A stretch of DNA of 64,000 nucleotides from Pseudomonas entomophila (GCF_023277925.1 NZ_CP063832.1:4028501-4092500), one strand, 5' to 3'; shown: positions 18,263 through 27,880, numbered from the stretch's first letter. A program made the numbers and translations. The notes: generated from the sequence alone by a model not told the origin.

Positions 18263-19921
18263 TCAATGAAACAGCACCGCCGTCTTCTGCAAGGTGATCC
18301 ACACCCCCCAGGCCAGCGGAATCACCACCACGGCCCAGGCCAGCAGCACCAGCGGCAGGCTGCCCGGCGCCGCATGCCACTCCAGCGCACGGGCAGAATC
18401 CGCGCCCTTGTCGTGGCTCAAGGCCCGCTCGGCGGCCAATTCGGCATCGGTCATGAAGTACTTGTCCGCCACCGGCCGCACCAGCATGTTGCAGATAAAG
18501 CCCAGCACCAGCAGGCCGGCCAGGATGTACAGGGTCATGTCGTAGGCCGCGGCGCGCTCCACACCCGCCGCCAGCTGAGCCTCGCGCAGGTAGGTGATCA
18601 ACACCGGCCCCAGCACGCCGGCCGCCGCCCAGGCAGTCAGCAGGCGACCATGAATGGCGCCGACCATTTGCGTGCCGAACAGGTCGGCCAGGTACGCCGG
18701 CACGGTGGCAAAGCCGCCGCCGTACATCGACAGGATGATGCAGAACGCGGCCACGAACAGCGCCACGTTGCCGATATGCCCCATGTTCGGTACCAGGCTG
18801 TACAGCCCCACGCCCAGGGCGAAGAAAGCGAAATAGGTGTTCTTGCGGCCAATGTAGTCGGAGAACGACGCCCAGAAGAACCGCCCGCCGATGTTGAACA
18901 GGCTGAGCAGGCCGGTGAAGCCTGCGGCGATGGCGGCAATCTGCGCCAGTTGCCCGGCGTTCAGCTCACCGAAGGTCAGCTCGTTGCCCAGCAACTTACC
19001 GGCAAACACCTCCTGCAGCAGCGGCGATGCCATGCCCAGGATACCGATACCCGCCGAGACGTTCAGGCACAGCACCAGCCACACCAGCGCGAACTGCGGC
19101 GTCTTCCAGGCCACGCTGACATGCACGTGACGGTCGGTGACCATGGCATTGGCTTTCTTCGCCGGTGCGGTCCAGCCTTCAGGCTTCCAGCCGGTCGGCG
19201 GCACGCGATAAGCCAGGGCGCCGCCAGTCATGAACACGAAGTAGATCGCGGCCATGGCGACGAAGCTCTGCCACACGCCCACCTCGGTCGGGCTGGAGAA
19301 ATGCCCCATCAGCGCGGTGGCCAGCGGCGCGCCCACCATGGCACCCCCGCCAAAGCCCATGATCGCCATGCCGGTGGCCATGCCGCGCTTGTCCGGGAAC
19401 CACTTGATCAGCGTCGATACCGGCGAGATATAACCCAACCCCAGGCCGATCCCCCCGATCACCCCCGAACCCAGCCACATCAGCCACAGTTGGTGGGTCT
19501 TCACGCCGATTGCCGAGATCAGCAGGCCGCCGCACCAGCACAGCGCCGACACCAGGCCGGCTTTACGCGGGCCTGCGTGCTCCAGCCAACCGCCGAGCAC
19601 CGCGGCCGAGCAACCGAGAAACACGAAGAACAGGGTGTAGATCCAGCTCAGCATGGAGATCGGCCAGTCGCACTCGGCGCTGAACAGGCGGGCGACGAAG
19701 CCCATGTCCGCGGCGCAGGCTACCGGCGCGCTGACACCCAGGGCCTGGGACAGCGGCAACCAGAACACCGAGAAGCCATAGGCCATGCCGATGCACAGGT
19801 GGATGGCCAGCGCCGCCGGCGGCACCAGCCAGCGATTGAAGCCCGGGCGGGCGATGATACGCTCCTTCGACAGGAAGCCCGGCGCGCTCGCTGCCACTCC
19901 CGCCGTGATACTGCTGTTCAT
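18263..19921 (-). CDS. OFA-family MFS transporter
   Basis: A 552-residue major-facilitator protein with 12 or more hydrophobic segments, including an extra pair near the C-terminus. Features of the oxalate/formate antiporter (OFA) group are visible: KWFPDKRGMATGMAIMGFGGGAM (the motif after TM4 in pieces) and YGFSVFWLPL in TM1. The stretch between TM1 and TM2 is unusually long (a 20-residue polar insert with Cys residues, SAPVACAADMG...ECDW), typical of the large pseudomonad members. A monocarboxylate substrate is expected; which one is not visible. No enzyme gene is linked to it. Confidence 0.82.
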   Translation of the reverse strand: MNSSITAGVAASAPGFLSKERIIARPGFNRWLVPPAALAIHLCIGMAYGFSVFWLPLSQALGVSAPVACAADMGFVARLFSAECDWPISMLSWIYTLFFVFLGCSAAVLGGWLEHAGPRKAGLVSALCWCGGLLISAIGVKTHQLWLMWLGSGVIGGIGLGLGYISPVSTLIKWFPDKRGMATGMAIMGFGGGAMVGAPLATALMGHFSSPTEVGVWQSFVAMAAIYFVFMTGGALAYRVPPTGWKPEGWTAPAKKANAMVTDRHVHVSVAWKTPQFALVWLVLCLNVSAGIGILGMASPLLQEVFAGKLLGNELTFGELNAGQLAQIAAIAAGFTGLLSLFNIGGRFFWASFSDYIGRKNTYFAFFALGVGLYSLVPNMGHIGNVALFVAAFCIILSMYGGGFATVPAYLADLFGTQMVGAIHGRLLTAWAAAGVLGPVLITYLREAQLAAGVERAAAYDMTLYILAGLLVLGFICNMLVRPVADKYFMTDAELAAERALSHDKGADSARALEWHAAPGSLPLVLLAWAVVVIPLAWGVWITLQKTAVLFH

Positions 19922-20301
19922 GGATTGTTCCTTTTTTTAGGTGGGCGGTGCTCGCGGAGGGCTCTGTATGGCTGCACGCAAGGCAGCCCGGCCGCTTTGG
20001 GCGCCCCCGCGACAATGGGTCGCGGGGGGCTCCACGGGCGGCGCAAGAGTACCAGCAGCCGGTGCCATGAAAGCAATCTGATATCGTGTTTTTTTCTTTA
20101 GCTGAAACGGTATTTCTCGGACCGTGTCGCCTGGTTCGCCGGCAAGCCGGCCCCTACGAGGGACGTGTGGGCTTCGGTAAGAGCCGGCCTGCCGGCGAAC
20201 AGCCCACCCTGCGCATGGTCGAAACGTCGAATGCGCAGAGCCAGGCGCCACGGCGCTATACTCGCCGCTGAATTTAACTTTCCGACTACAAGGACTCGCC
20301 C
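19922..20301. other. divergent intergenic gap, OFA transporter and AsmA
   Basis: A 380-base space holding the leaders of both divergent genes and a REP pair (20135-20199). A TATACT hexamer at 20257-20262 is a possible -10 for the asmA transcript, but no good -35 accompanies it. No coding sequence seen. Confidence 0.5.
20135..20199. repeat. REP pair, GCCGGC type, degenerate
   Basis: Left copy TTCGCCGGCAAGCCGGCCCC, right copy GTAAGAGCCGGCCTGCCGGC. Both carry point changes relative to the other pairs (CCCC for CTCC and TAAGAG for TAGGAG), suggesting an older insertion. Confidence 0.75.
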
Positions 20302-22551
20302 ATGAAAGCGTTCGGCAAAATCCTGGGGCTGGGGCTGCTCGGGTTGTTGCTGATCATCGTGGCGCTGGGCTTCGCCCTGACCCACCTCTTCGATCCCAAC
20401 GACTACAAAGACGAGATCCGCCAGCTGGCCCGCGACAAGGCCCACGTGGAGCTCACGCTCAATGGCGACATCGGCTGGAGCCTGTTCCCCTGGCTGGGCC
20501 TGGAACTGCACGAGGCGAGCATCGCCACGCTGAACAACCCCAAGGTGCCATTCGCCGACCTGCAGATGCTCGGCCTGTCGGTGCGCGTGCTGCCCTTGTT
20601 GCGCCGCGAAGTGCAGATGAGCGACGTGCGCGTCGAAGGCCTGAACCTGACCCTGACCCGCGACGCCAATGGTCACGGCAACTGGGAAGACATCGGCAAG
20701 CCACTGCCGGACACGGCGACCGCCAACGCACCTGCCGCCACACCAGGCGAGGCCCCCGCCAACCCGCCCGCCAAGCCCGAAGCCAGCGAGCGCATGGTCA
20801 AGCTCGACATCGACAGTCTTACCGTCAACAACGCCCGGGTGCTGTACACCGATGAGAAGGCCGGCCAGAGCTACGGTGCTGAGAGCATCCAACTGAGCAC
20901 CGGCGCCGTGCACGAGGGCGTGAATATCCCGCTCAAGGCCAGTGCCTTCCTCAGCGCCAGCCAACCGAACATGAAGGCGCGCACCGAACTCACCGGTGAG
21001 CTGCGCTTCGACCGCAAGCTCAAGCGCTACAACCTCGAAGACCTGCGCCTGTCCGGCGAAACCTCGGGCGAGCCGCTGGCCGGCAAGACCCTGACCTTCG
21101 CCGCCCAGGGCCAGGTGCTGGTGGACCTGGCCGCCAACGTCGCCTCGTGGAGCGGCTTGAAAGTCTCGGCCAACCAACTGCGTGCCCTCGGCGAGCTGAA
21201 CGTGCGCGACCTGGACAAGGCGCCGCAGGTCAGCGGCGGGCTGTCCATCGCCCAGTTCGACCTGCGTACCTTCCTCGACGGTATCGGCCACCCGCTGCCC
21301 GCCACTGCCGACCCGGCCGCGTTCAAGAAGCTGGAACTGGTGACCCGCCTCGACGGCACCCGCGGCAGCCTGGCCCTGGAAGACCTGGCCGTGAAGCTGG
21401 ACGACAGCACCTTCACTGGCCGCGTCGCCGTGGAAGACTTCGCCAAACAGGCCCTGCGCATTCGCCTCAAGGGCGACAAGTTCGACGCTGACCGCTACTT
21501 CCCGGCCAAGAGCGACGAGGCCAAGGGCGCCACCGCCGCGCGCCAGGCCGAAGTGAAACAACAGGAGGCCAGCGCCGTCGCCGGTGCCGGCACCACCCCA
21601 CTGCCCAACGCCCCGACGCAACAGGCCTGGAGCAACGACAAGCTGCTGCCGGTAGACCGCCTGCGCGCCCTCGACCTGCAGGCCGACCTGTCCTTTGGCG
21701 CCTTGGTGCTGGATAAGCTGCCCATCAGCGACGCCCAGCTCACAGCCACCGGCCAGGGCGGCCTGATAACCCTGCAGGCCCTGCGCGGCGGCCTGTACAA
21801 CGGCAGCTTCGAAGCCAAGGGCACGGTCGACGTGCGCCCTGCCGTGCCGCAGATCGGCGTGAACACCAAGATCAATCGCGTACCGGTGGAGCACTTCATC
21901 AAGCGCGAGGGCCCCGACCAGTCGCCTCCGGTCAAAGGCCTGCTGACCTTGAGCAGCGACCTGACCGCCACCGGCAACAGCCAGAAGGCGCTGGTCGACA
22001 CGCTCAACGGCAATGCCAGCTTCACCATCAACGACGGCGTGCTGGTCAATGCCAACCTGGAACAGCAGCTGTGCCAGGCCATCGCCACCCTCAATCGCAA
22101 GCAGCTCAGCGGCGAGGCTCGGGGCAAGGACACACCGTTCCAGGAACTGCGCGGCAGCCTGGTGATCCGCAACGGCGTGGCCAGCAACCCGGACCTCAAG
22201 GCACGCATCCCGGGCCTGACCGTCAACGGCAATGGCGACCTCGACCTGCGCGTGCTGGGCATGGACTACAACGTCGGCATCGTCGTCGAAGGCGACCAGC
22301 GCGCCATGCCCGACCCGGCCTGCCAGGTCAACGAGCGCTTTGCCGGTGTCGAAGTACCGCTGCGCTGCCGTGGCCCGCTGGAGCTGGGCGCCAAGGCCTG
22401 CCGCCTGGATCAGGAAGGCCTGGGTAAAGTCGCCGCGAAGCTGGCTGGCAACCGCCTGAAGGACAAGATCGATGAAAAGCTCGAAGAAAAACTCGGAGAC
22501 AAAGTGAGCCCCGAACTCAAAGATGCACTCAAGGGGCTGTTCAAGCGATGA
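20302..22551 (+). CDS. asmA: AsmA family protein
   Basis: 749 residues, typical for AsmA. One N-terminal membrane segment (about 7-28) anchors a large periplasmic domain built from repeated beta strands; the chorein-like N-terminus (DPNDYKDEIRQLARDKAHVEL) and the conserved C-terminal AsmA block (GLLTLSSDLTATGNSQKALVDTLNG in pieces, about 550-575) are present. Family members are implicated in outer-membrane lipid or phospholipid transfer. A Pro/Ala-rich linker lies near 140-160. Its stop overlaps the mutY start (ATGA at 22548), so both are co-translated. Confidence 0.9.
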   Translation: MKAFGKILGLGLLGLLLIIVALGFALTHLFDPNDYKDEIRQLARDKAHVELTLNGDIGWSLFPWLGLELHEASIATLNNPKVPFADLQMLGLSVRVLPLLRREVQMSDVRVEGLNLTLTRDANGHGNWEDIGKPLPDTATANAPAATPGEAPANPPAKPEASERMVKLDIDSLTVNNARVLYTDEKAGQSYGAESIQLSTGAVHEGVNIPLKASAFLSASQPNMKARTELTGELRFDRKLKRYNLEDLRLSGETSGEPLAGKTLTFAAQGQVLVDLAANVASWSGLKVSANQLRALGELNVRDLDKAPQVSGGLSIAQFDLRTFLDGIGHPLPATADPAAFKKLELVTRLDGTRGSLALEDLAVKLDDSTFTGRVAVEDFAKQALRIRLKGDKFDADRYFPAKSDEAKGATAARQAEVKQQEASAVAGAGTTPLPNAPTQQAWSNDKLLPVDRLRALDLQADLSFGALVLDKLPISDAQLTATGQGGLITLQALRGGLYNGSFEAKGTVDVRPAVPQIGVNTKINRVPVEHFIKREGPDQSPPVKGLLTLSSDLTATGNSQKALVDTLNGNASFTINDGVLVNANLEQQLCQAIATLNRKQLSGEARGKDTPFQELRGSLVIRNGVASNPDLKARIPGLTVNGNGDLDLRVLGMDYNVGIVVEGDQRAMPDPACQVNERFAGVEVPLRCRGPLELGAKACRLDQEGLGKVAAKLAGNRLKDKIDEKLEEKLGDKVSPELKDALKGLFKR

Positions 22552-23615
22552 CACCCCAGCAGTTCTCCAGCGCCGTGCTGGCCTGGTATGACCAGCACGG
22601 CCGCCACGACCTGCCCTGGCAACAGGGCATCAACCCGTACCGGGTATGGGTTTCCGAAATCATGCTGCAGCAGACGCAAGTCAGCACCGTGCTCAACTAC
22701 TTCGACCGCTTCATGCAGGCCCTGCCCACCGTGCAGGCCCTGGCCGAAGCGCCGGAGGACGAAGTGCTGCACCTGTGGACAGGCCTGGGCTACTACACCC
22801 GCGCACGTAACCTGCAAAAGGCCGCGAAGATCGTCGTGGAGCAACATGGCGGCGAATTCCCGCGCAGTGTCGAGCAGCTCACCGAGCTGCCCGGCATCGG
22901 CCGCTCCACCGCCGGGGCCATCGCCAGCATCAGCATGGGCCTGCGCGCACCGATCCTCGATGGCAACGTCAAGCGCGTGCTGGCCCGCTTCACCGCCCAG
23001 GCCGGCTACCCCGGCGAGCCGAAGGTGGCCAACCAGCTGTGGGCCACCGCCGAGCGCTACACACCGATGACGCGGGTGAACCACTTCACCCAGGCGATGA
23101 TGGACATGGGCGCGACGCTGTGCACCCGCAGCAAGCCCAGTTGCCTGATCTGCCCGCTGCAGCGTGGTTGCGAAGCCCATCTGCACGGTGAAGAAACCCG
23201 CTACCCGGAGCCCAAGCCGCGCAAAGCCTTGCCGCAGCGCAAGACCCTGATGCCGCTGCTGGTCAACCACGAAGGCGCGATCCTGCTTTACCGTCGGCCC
23301 TCTACCGGCCTTTGGGGCGGCCTGTGGAGCCTGCCGGAGCTGGACAACCTCGAGCAACTCGACGACCTCGCCTACCAGCACGGCCTGCGCCTGGCCGATA
23401 GTCAGGCCTTGCAAGGCCTGACCCACACGTTCAGCCATTTCCAGCTGGCCATCGAGCCGTGGCTGGTGCGTGTCGACCCCGTCGGCGCGCACGTGGCCGA
23501 GCCGGACTGGCTCTGGTATAACCTCGCCACCCCGCCGCGCCTGGGCCTCGCCGCCCCGGTCAAGAAGTTGCTGCAACGCGCGGCCGACGAACTGATTGCA
23601 GGAGAGACCGCATGA
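22548..23615 (+). CDS. mutY: adenine DNA glycosylase MutY
   Basis: 355 residues. Catalytic Glu37 ([10 protein letters not shown]), the helix-hairpin-helix [11 protein letters not shown] (about 114-124), catalytic Asp138 (ILDGNVKRV) and the [4Fe-4S] cysteines C192-x6-C199-x2-C202-x5-C208 are all intact. The C-terminal ~130 residues form the NUDIX-like 8-oxoG-reading domain. Removes A opposite 8-oxoguanine. Coupled at both ends by ATGA overlaps to asmA and yggX. Confidence 0.97.
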   Translation: MTPQQFSSAVLAWYDQHGRHDLPWQQGINPYRVWVSEIMLQQTQVSTVLNYFDRFMQALPTVQALAEAPEDEVLHLWTGLGYYTRARNLQKAAKIVVEQHGGEFPRSVEQLTELPGIGRSTAGAIASISMGLRAPILDGNVKRVLARFTAQAGYPGEPKVANQLWATAERYTPMTRVNHFTQAMMDMGATLCTRSKPSCLICPLQRGCEAHLHGEETRYPEPKPRKALPQRKTLMPLLVNHEGAILLYRRPSTGLWGGLWSLPELDNLEQLDDLAYQHGLRLADSQALQGLTHTFSHFQLAIEPWLVRVDPVGAHVAEPDWLWYNLATPPRLGLAAPVKKLLQRAADELIAGETA

Positions 23616-23884
23616 CCCGCACCGTGATGTGCCGCAAGTACAAAGAAGAATTACCAGGCCTCGAGCGCGCGCCCTACCCCGGCCCCAAGGGCCAAGACAT
23701 CTTCGAACACGTCTCGCAGAAAGCCTGGGCCGACTGGCAGAAGCACCAGACCCTGCTGATCAACGAGAAGCGCCTGAACATGATGAATGCCGAGGACCGC
23801 AAATTCATCCAGGCCGAGATGGACAAGTTCTTCGCCGGCGAAGACTACGCCAAGGCTGAAGGCTACGTTCCGCCGTCGGAATGA
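23612..23884 (+). CDS. yggX: YggX, Fe(II)-trafficking / oxidative damage protection
   Basis: 90 residues, the family's normal length, starting [20 protein letters not shown] with the conserved Cys7. YggX protects iron-sulfur clusters (including MutY's) from oxidation in enterics. The ATGA overlap with mutY supports a shared role in oxidative damage control. Conserved neighbour of mutY across gammaproteobacteria. Confidence 0.95.
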   Translation: MTRTVMCRKYKEELPGLERAPYPGPKGQDIFEHVSQKAWADWQKHQTLLINEKRLNMMNAEDRKFIQAEMDKFFAGEDYAKAEGYVPPSE

Positions 23885-23936
23885 CCCCAGAAAACGTAAG
23901 CGACGGAATTAATTTAAATTTTTTCAAAAAAAGTCG

Positions 23937-23965
23937 TTGACGATCGGTTCGGAAATCTATTTAAT
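23937..23965 (+). promoter_or_regulatory. promoter of tRNA-Phe
   Basis: -35 TTGACG (23937-23942) and -10 TTTAAT (23960-23965) with a 17-base spacer, ten bases before the tRNA. An AT-rich tract (AATTTAAATTTTTTC) just upstream resembles an UP element. Confidence 0.7.
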
Positions 23966-23975
23966 GCACCTCGTC

Positions 23976-24051
23976 GCCCAGATAGCTCAGTCGGTAGAGC
24001 AGAGGATTGAAAATCCTCGTGTCGGCGGTTCGACTCCGTCTCTGGGCACCA
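23976..24051 (+). tRNA. tRNA-Phe (GAA)
   Basis: A 76-base cloverleaf with encoded CCA. Acceptor stem GCCCAGA pairs with TCTGGGC; the anticodon loop reads TTGAAAA with anticodon GAA; the T arm contains GTTCGAC. All stems pair well. Confidence 0.97.
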
Positions 24052-24095
24052 CCTTCAGCTTCTGGTGGTTGCAAAGTTACCCGAAGCGACACAAG

Positions 24096-24119
24096 AAACC
24101 CGCCTAGTGCGGGTTTTTT
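24096..24119 (+). terminator. Rho-independent terminator after tRNA-Phe
   Basis: Stem AACCCGC (24097-24103) pairs with GCGGGTT (24109-24115), a five-base loop between, followed by TTTT. It ends the tRNA-Phe transcript. Confidence 0.85.
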
Positions 24120-24471
24120 GTTGCCTGCGATTTTTGCCTGATGACCAGCAGGTGTTCGCGCTCTTCATCATGCCCCTCATGACAGCGCATCAGGCTCCCT
24201 TCTCTGATGGGTTGGACCACGATCGTATTCCGAGTGCGGTTCGCGCCCCCCCAAAAAGCAAGGCTGGTCAGGCACCCCGAGACCAGCCAGAAATTCAGAC
24301 ATCAACGAGCCATAGGAATCTTCCTAGTAATCAGTTCGTGCTTGAACAACACGATTAAATGGCCGGCCCGGCCGTAATATTAATACACACACGAAAACTT
24401 CTGCAGGTCGCGGCATGTGGTCTACCTTGTCTGCATCTTCGACAAAACCCACGACTTACATGGAGTTGAAC
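24120..24471. other. intergenic gap before the beta-protein gene
   Basis: A 352-base stretch of mixed composition with no recognised gene. AT-rich bases near 24375-24395 (TAATATTAATACAC) may belong to the promoter of the next gene. No second copy of the tRNA-Phe 3' end is seen here. Confidence 0.5.
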
Positions 24472-25551
24472 ATGCAATATTCCGCTTGTTTACGAGTAGG
24501 CCAGAACGACATCAAGGCATTGATAAATCTGGAGCCAGAAAGAAGAACCCCATTCACCCCATTGCTTGATATGCGCGGCGATGATGACAGACACCTGCAG
24601 ACCTTCCTGAACAACTGGACCGAACACCCTTTCTTCATTGATGTATCCAGGGGTAAGAAGGATGTACGTGAGGCCTTCATCTCTGCCCATGACCTGCATA
24701 ACCCTGCTAATGCATTTGAGGAAAAAAGAAAATTCATCTATCACGTCCGCGATAAAAATCCGAACGTCATTCCTGTTATCTCCTGGTCTGACGACGACGC
24801 GCAACGAGACGTTATACAACTGTCGCTGTCACTTGAGCGTGACTTCAAAAACATTGCAATCAGAGTTACCTGTCCGGAAAAACCGACCCCAATCTCGCGC
24901 AACCGACTGCTTGCGATACTCGACTCATTGTCAGCACCGACCTGTGCACATATCATTCTGGATTTTATCGCCTCAGCCCCTGCTAGCACGGCCAGCGGAT
25001 CAGACTTCGATCACCTGCTCAGGGACATCGGCGCCTACACGCCCGCCACAGTGATCCTGCTCAGCACATCATTCCCTATCGACAAGCCCGCATCGAACAG
25101 CTCTCGTTCGGCCACCTGCTTCGATACTGCCTGGCAGGCGACCGTGAACAGGAATCGACCAGGAATCAACCTCGTGTACGGCGACTATGCCGCCACCAAC
25201 CCCACTGCCCCCATGGAGTATGTCGTGGGCATGCCTGTGCTTCCTTTCGGCTGCTACTACACGCCAACCGAATGGTGGCAACGCCGCAAGGGGGGAGACA
25301 AAGAGTTTGTGAACTACATCGAGATTGCAGATGAGATCCGTCGCCTGCCGGGATACCACGGTGATGGTTTCTGTTGGGCAACCAGGGAGTACACAAGAAT
25401 TGTCGCCACCTCGACCAACTATGGAAACAATGGCACCTGGAATGGATATCGAATAAATCAACACATTTGCGCCATGTTGAAGTCCATCCTGGATCGCGAA
25501 CGTGCAGTGCTTGAGCCCATCGACATTGACGACCTGGACGACCTCATCTAA
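24472..25551 (+). CDS. T4-beta-like (sce7725-type) protein
   Basis: 359 residues from the ATG at 24472, set by GGAG six bases upstream. The N-terminus (YSACLRVGQNDIKALINL, then TPFTPLLDMRG) and a C-terminal block (GNNGTWNGYRINQHICAML, about 325-343) follow the pattern of the 'beta family protein' group (PF14350-like), also named sce7725. These proteins have unknown function and are often encoded next to an sce7726 protein, as here on the opposite strand with overlapping stop codons (25548-25551). No signal peptide or membrane segment. GC content is visibly below the chromosome average, in line with recent acquisition. Family assignment is from pattern memory, not a search. Confidence 0.68.
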   Translation: MQYSACLRVGQNDIKALINLEPERRTPFTPLLDMRGDDDRHLQTFLNNWTEHPFFIDVSRGKKDVREAFISAHDLHNPANAFEEKRKFIYHVRDKNPNVIPVISWSDDDAQRDVIQLSLSLERDFKNIAIRVTCPEKPTPISRNRLLAILDSLSAPTCAHIILDFIASAPASTASGSDFDHLLRDIGAYTPATVILLSTSFPIDKPASNSSRSATCFDTAWQATVNRNRPGINLVYGDYAATNPTAPMEYVVGMPVLPFGCYYTPTEWWQRRKGGDKEFVNYIEIADEIRRLPGYHGDGFCWATREYTRIVATSTNYGNNGTWNGYRINQHICAMLKSILDRERAVLEPIDIDDLDDLI

Positions 25552-26093
25552 GCGTAGCGTTGCTTCAGCACTGCCAGAACAAACGTACGAATCACCTCAA
25601 GCGGCAGTGCGTCACTGACCAGTCGGCGCACTGTCTTTATAAGGTCCTTGCTGCGCACAGTAACACCATGCTCACGGGCCAGCCTGTCCAACTCCTCTCG
25701 CCAGAGAAACCCCGTGAGGTGGAACTTTTCCTGTTTTTTATTTGACCTGGCTTTTCTCACCATGACCATTCCGGAGAAGTCGTCGAACACCAGAATCCCG
25801 ACAGTGGTCGCCGACACTTCCAGTGCCTTTACCAAATGGCGGGAATGGCAGCATAGCCACACTTCGTCAAAACACGCCAGGTAGGCCTCTTGCTGGCCAA
25901 CCCACCGAATCAGCGTATCCGCTTGCGATTTAATTTCGAAGGCACTGAGCTTCCCGTTCGCGTGCACGAGGTCCGCACGTCTGGCTTTGTCGATAAAGCA
26001 AAGCTCCTCGATGAACACATCACCGGACTCATGGGGCATCACCTTGGTGACCCATTGCTTTAGGAGGGGGCGAATTTCGTCTGGATTCAACAT
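25548..26093 (-). CDS. sce7726-type nuclease-like protein
   Basis: 181 residues. RRADLVHANGKLSAFEIKSQ (38-57) supplies an acidic residue (D41) and an ExK (E53, K55), the arrangement of a PD-(D/E)xK nuclease core, with an upstream Glu pair at 29-30 and Q67 (QQEAYL) downstream. The following FDEVWLCCHSRHL matches sce7726 proteins. This family is regularly paired with sce7725/beta proteins; function is unproven, and a phage-defence or DNA-processing role is plausible. Convergent with the beta-protein gene, with the two stop codons sharing three bases. Two adjacent Cys at 81-82 are notable. Confidence 0.7.
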   Translation of the reverse strand: MLNPDEIRPLLKQWVTKVMPHESGDVFIEELCFIDKARRADLVHANGKLSAFEIKSQADTLIRWVGQQEAYLACFDEVWLCCHSRHLVKALEVSATTVGILVFDDFSGMVMVRKARSNKKQEKFHLTGFLWREELDRLAREHGVTVRSKDLIKTVRRLVSDALPLEVIRTFVLAVLKQRYA

Positions 26094-26290
26094 CCGGCGA
26101 TTATAGCCACCAGCCCATTACCCTTCACAGCTTGCGCGACAGAACGCGCCGCTCAAATATTTACCATTTATAGCCATCTCCCCGCCTCCTGCTGGCGTCG
26201 TTCACACCCAGTTGATCGACATCAAAAAACCACCTGCCATGGCCCCCTAGGATGGAAGGTGGACTTTCGACCGACCCCGCAAGGACTTCC

Positions 26291-27298
26291 ATGAGCGAAG
26301 AAGCCGCCAGCCTCCTCCTGCCGCCGCCTGCCGACACCACCAGCAGCAAGCCACCACCCCGCACCCGCCGGCCACGCGAGCGCAAGCCTGCCATCAACGC
26401 CGCCACGCCGGAAACCATCACCCAGGTCAGCCAGCAGCCCGCTGCCCTGGAAGTGGCCAACGCCCGCAAGGGCAGCAGCGAGGACAGCACCTCGGCGCGT
26501 CTGCCGGCCAGCTACCCGTACCGCACGCGCATGCGCCGCCAGGACTACGAGAAGGCCAAGCACGACCTGCAGATCGAGCTGCTGAAGGTGCAGAACTGGG
26601 TGAAGGAAACCGGCCAACGCATCGTGGTGCTGTTCGAGGGCCGTGACGCCGCCGGCAAGGGCGGCACCATCAAGCGTTTCATGGAGCACCTGAACCCGCG
26701 TGGTGCGCGCATCGTCGCCCTGGAGAAGCCCTCCGAGCAGGAGAAGGGGCAGTGGTACTTCCAGCGCTACATCCAGCACCTGCCCACGGCCGGCGAAATG
26801 GTGTTCTTCGACCGCTCCTGGTACAACCGCGCCGGGGTCGAGAAGGTGATGGACTTCTGCTCACCACTGCAATACCTGGAGTTCATGCGCCAGGCGCCGG
26901 ACCTCGAGCGCATGCTGTGCAACAGCGGCATCCTGCTGTTCAAGTTCTGGTTCTCGGTGAACCGCGAGGAACAGCTGCGCCGTTTCATCTCCCGTCGCGA
27001 CGACCCGCTCAAGCACTGGAAACTCTCGCCCATCGACATCAAGTCGCTGGACAAGTGGGAGGACTACACGGCCGCCAAGGAGGCGATGTTCTTTCACACC
27101 GATACCGCCGACGCGCCGTGGACGGTGATCAAGTCGGACGACAAGAAGCGCGCGCGGATCAACTGCATCCGTTACTTCCTGCATGCGCTGGATTACCCGG
27201 GCAAGGATCACCGCGTGGCGCATGCGCCGGATTCGCTGCTGGTTGGCCGGGCCTCACGGGGGTTCGAGGAAGACGAACCAGCACCGCCTCCCCTGTAG
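26291..27298 (+). CDS. ppk2: polyphosphate kinase 2 (PPK2 class I)
   Basis: 335 residues from the ATG at 26291 (AAGGACTTCC upstream). After a ~75-residue Pro/Ala-rich, probably disordered N-terminal tail comes the P-loop domain: Walker A GRDAAGKGGTIKRF, FFDRSWYNRAGVE with the Walker B-like Asp, and the lid segment RRDDPLKHWKLSP. These are the hallmarks of one-domain PPK2 enzymes that phosphorylate nucleoside diphosphates with polyphosphate. The last codons and stop (PPL, TAG) lie inside a REP element (CTGTAGGAG), an odd overlap. Monocistronic. Confidence 0.92.
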   Translation: MSEEAASLLLPPPADTTSSKPPPRTRRPRERKPAINAATPETITQVSQQPAALEVANARKGSSEDSTSARLPASYPYRTRMRRQDYEKAKHDLQIELLKVQNWVKETGQRIVVLFEGRDAAGKGGTIKRFMEHLNPRGARIVALEKPSEQEKGQWYFQRYIQHLPTAGEMVFFDRSWYNRAGVEKVMDFCSPLQYLEFMRQAPDLERMLCNSGILLFKFWFSVNREEQLRRFISRRDDPLKHWKLSPIDIKSLDKWEDYTAAKEAMFFHTDTADAPWTVIKSDDKKRARINCIRYFLHALDYPGKDHRVAHAPDSLLVGRASRGFEEDEPAPPPL

Positions 27299-27360
27299 GA
27301 GCCAGCTTTGCTGGCGAACAGCTGTCCAGGTAGTGCATGGGCCCTGTTCGCCAGCAAGGA
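27292..27360. repeat. REP pair, GCCAGC type, overlapping the ppk2 stop
   Basis: Left copy CTGTAGGAGCCAGCTTTGCT includes the ppk2 TAG stop; right copy GTTCGCCAGCAAGGA is truncated, ending before the CTCCTACA edge. The palindrome core is CCAGC/GCTGG, unlike the CCGGC type elsewhere. Confidence 0.75.
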
Positions 27361-27436
27361 TCATCGAACCCCTTGGGTTTCCCGGGCAACTACGCTTCAA
27401 TACGCGCCTTTACCAGACACCCCAAGGACCTGCCCC

Positions 27437-27880
27437 ATGGCCACCAACACCAAACAACAGAAACGCGCCAAGCGCGCCGCCGCCAAGGCCAAGCAGAACC
27501 GCATGGTGCGTAGCGGCCAAGCGGTCAAAGCCAGCGCCGGCGACAGCGCCAGCGTCGAGCAGGTGTTCAACAAGGCCTTGGAATCGAGCAGCTACGACAG
27601 CCTGTTCGAGAAGATGAAGGAAGCCCAGGAAAACGGCCTGGTGCCGATGATTTCGGTGTTCCTGGTCGACCCGCTGCTGGCACTGGTGCTCAAGGGCCAC
27701 AAGGAAGAGCACGCCACCGACTACATCGTCATGGTCTTCACCGCCTACCGCGCCTGGCTCGACGGCATCGACGAGGACGCGACCATGGCCTGGCTGGAGA
27801 GCGACGAGTTCCAGGACGCCTATGTCGCCGCTTCGGAAGCGGTGGCCAAGCAGCAGCAACAGCAGAAGCAGTTCGGCTGA
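27437..27880 (+). CDS. conserved hypothetical protein, basic N-terminus
   Basis: 147 residues from the ATG at 27437 (AAGGACCTGCCCC upstream). The first ~30 residues are strongly basic (KQQKRAKRAAAKAKQNR), a possible nucleic-acid-binding tail; the middle is an amphipathic helical domain and the end is a poly-Gln run (KQQQQQKQFG). Chromosomal codon bias and a good terminator after it support a real gene. I do not recognise a characterised family. Confidence 0.7.
   Translation: MATNTKQQKRAKRAAAKAKQNRMVRSGQAVKASAGDSASVEQVFNKALESSSYDSLFEKMKEAQENGLVPMISVFLVDPLLALVLKGHKEEHATDYIVMVFTAYRAWLDGIDEDATMAWLESDEFQDAYVAASEAVAKQQQQQKQFG

Noticed and set aside
20098..22554. 818-codon frame opposite asmA
   Set aside because: Mirror frame of the AsmA coding sequence, with no domain of its own.
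23976..26150. Genomic island attached to tRNA-Phe
   Set aside because: The 24.4-26.1 kb pair looks acquired, but I found no second copy of the tRNA-Phe 3' end and no integrase, so tRNA-mediated integration is not supported.
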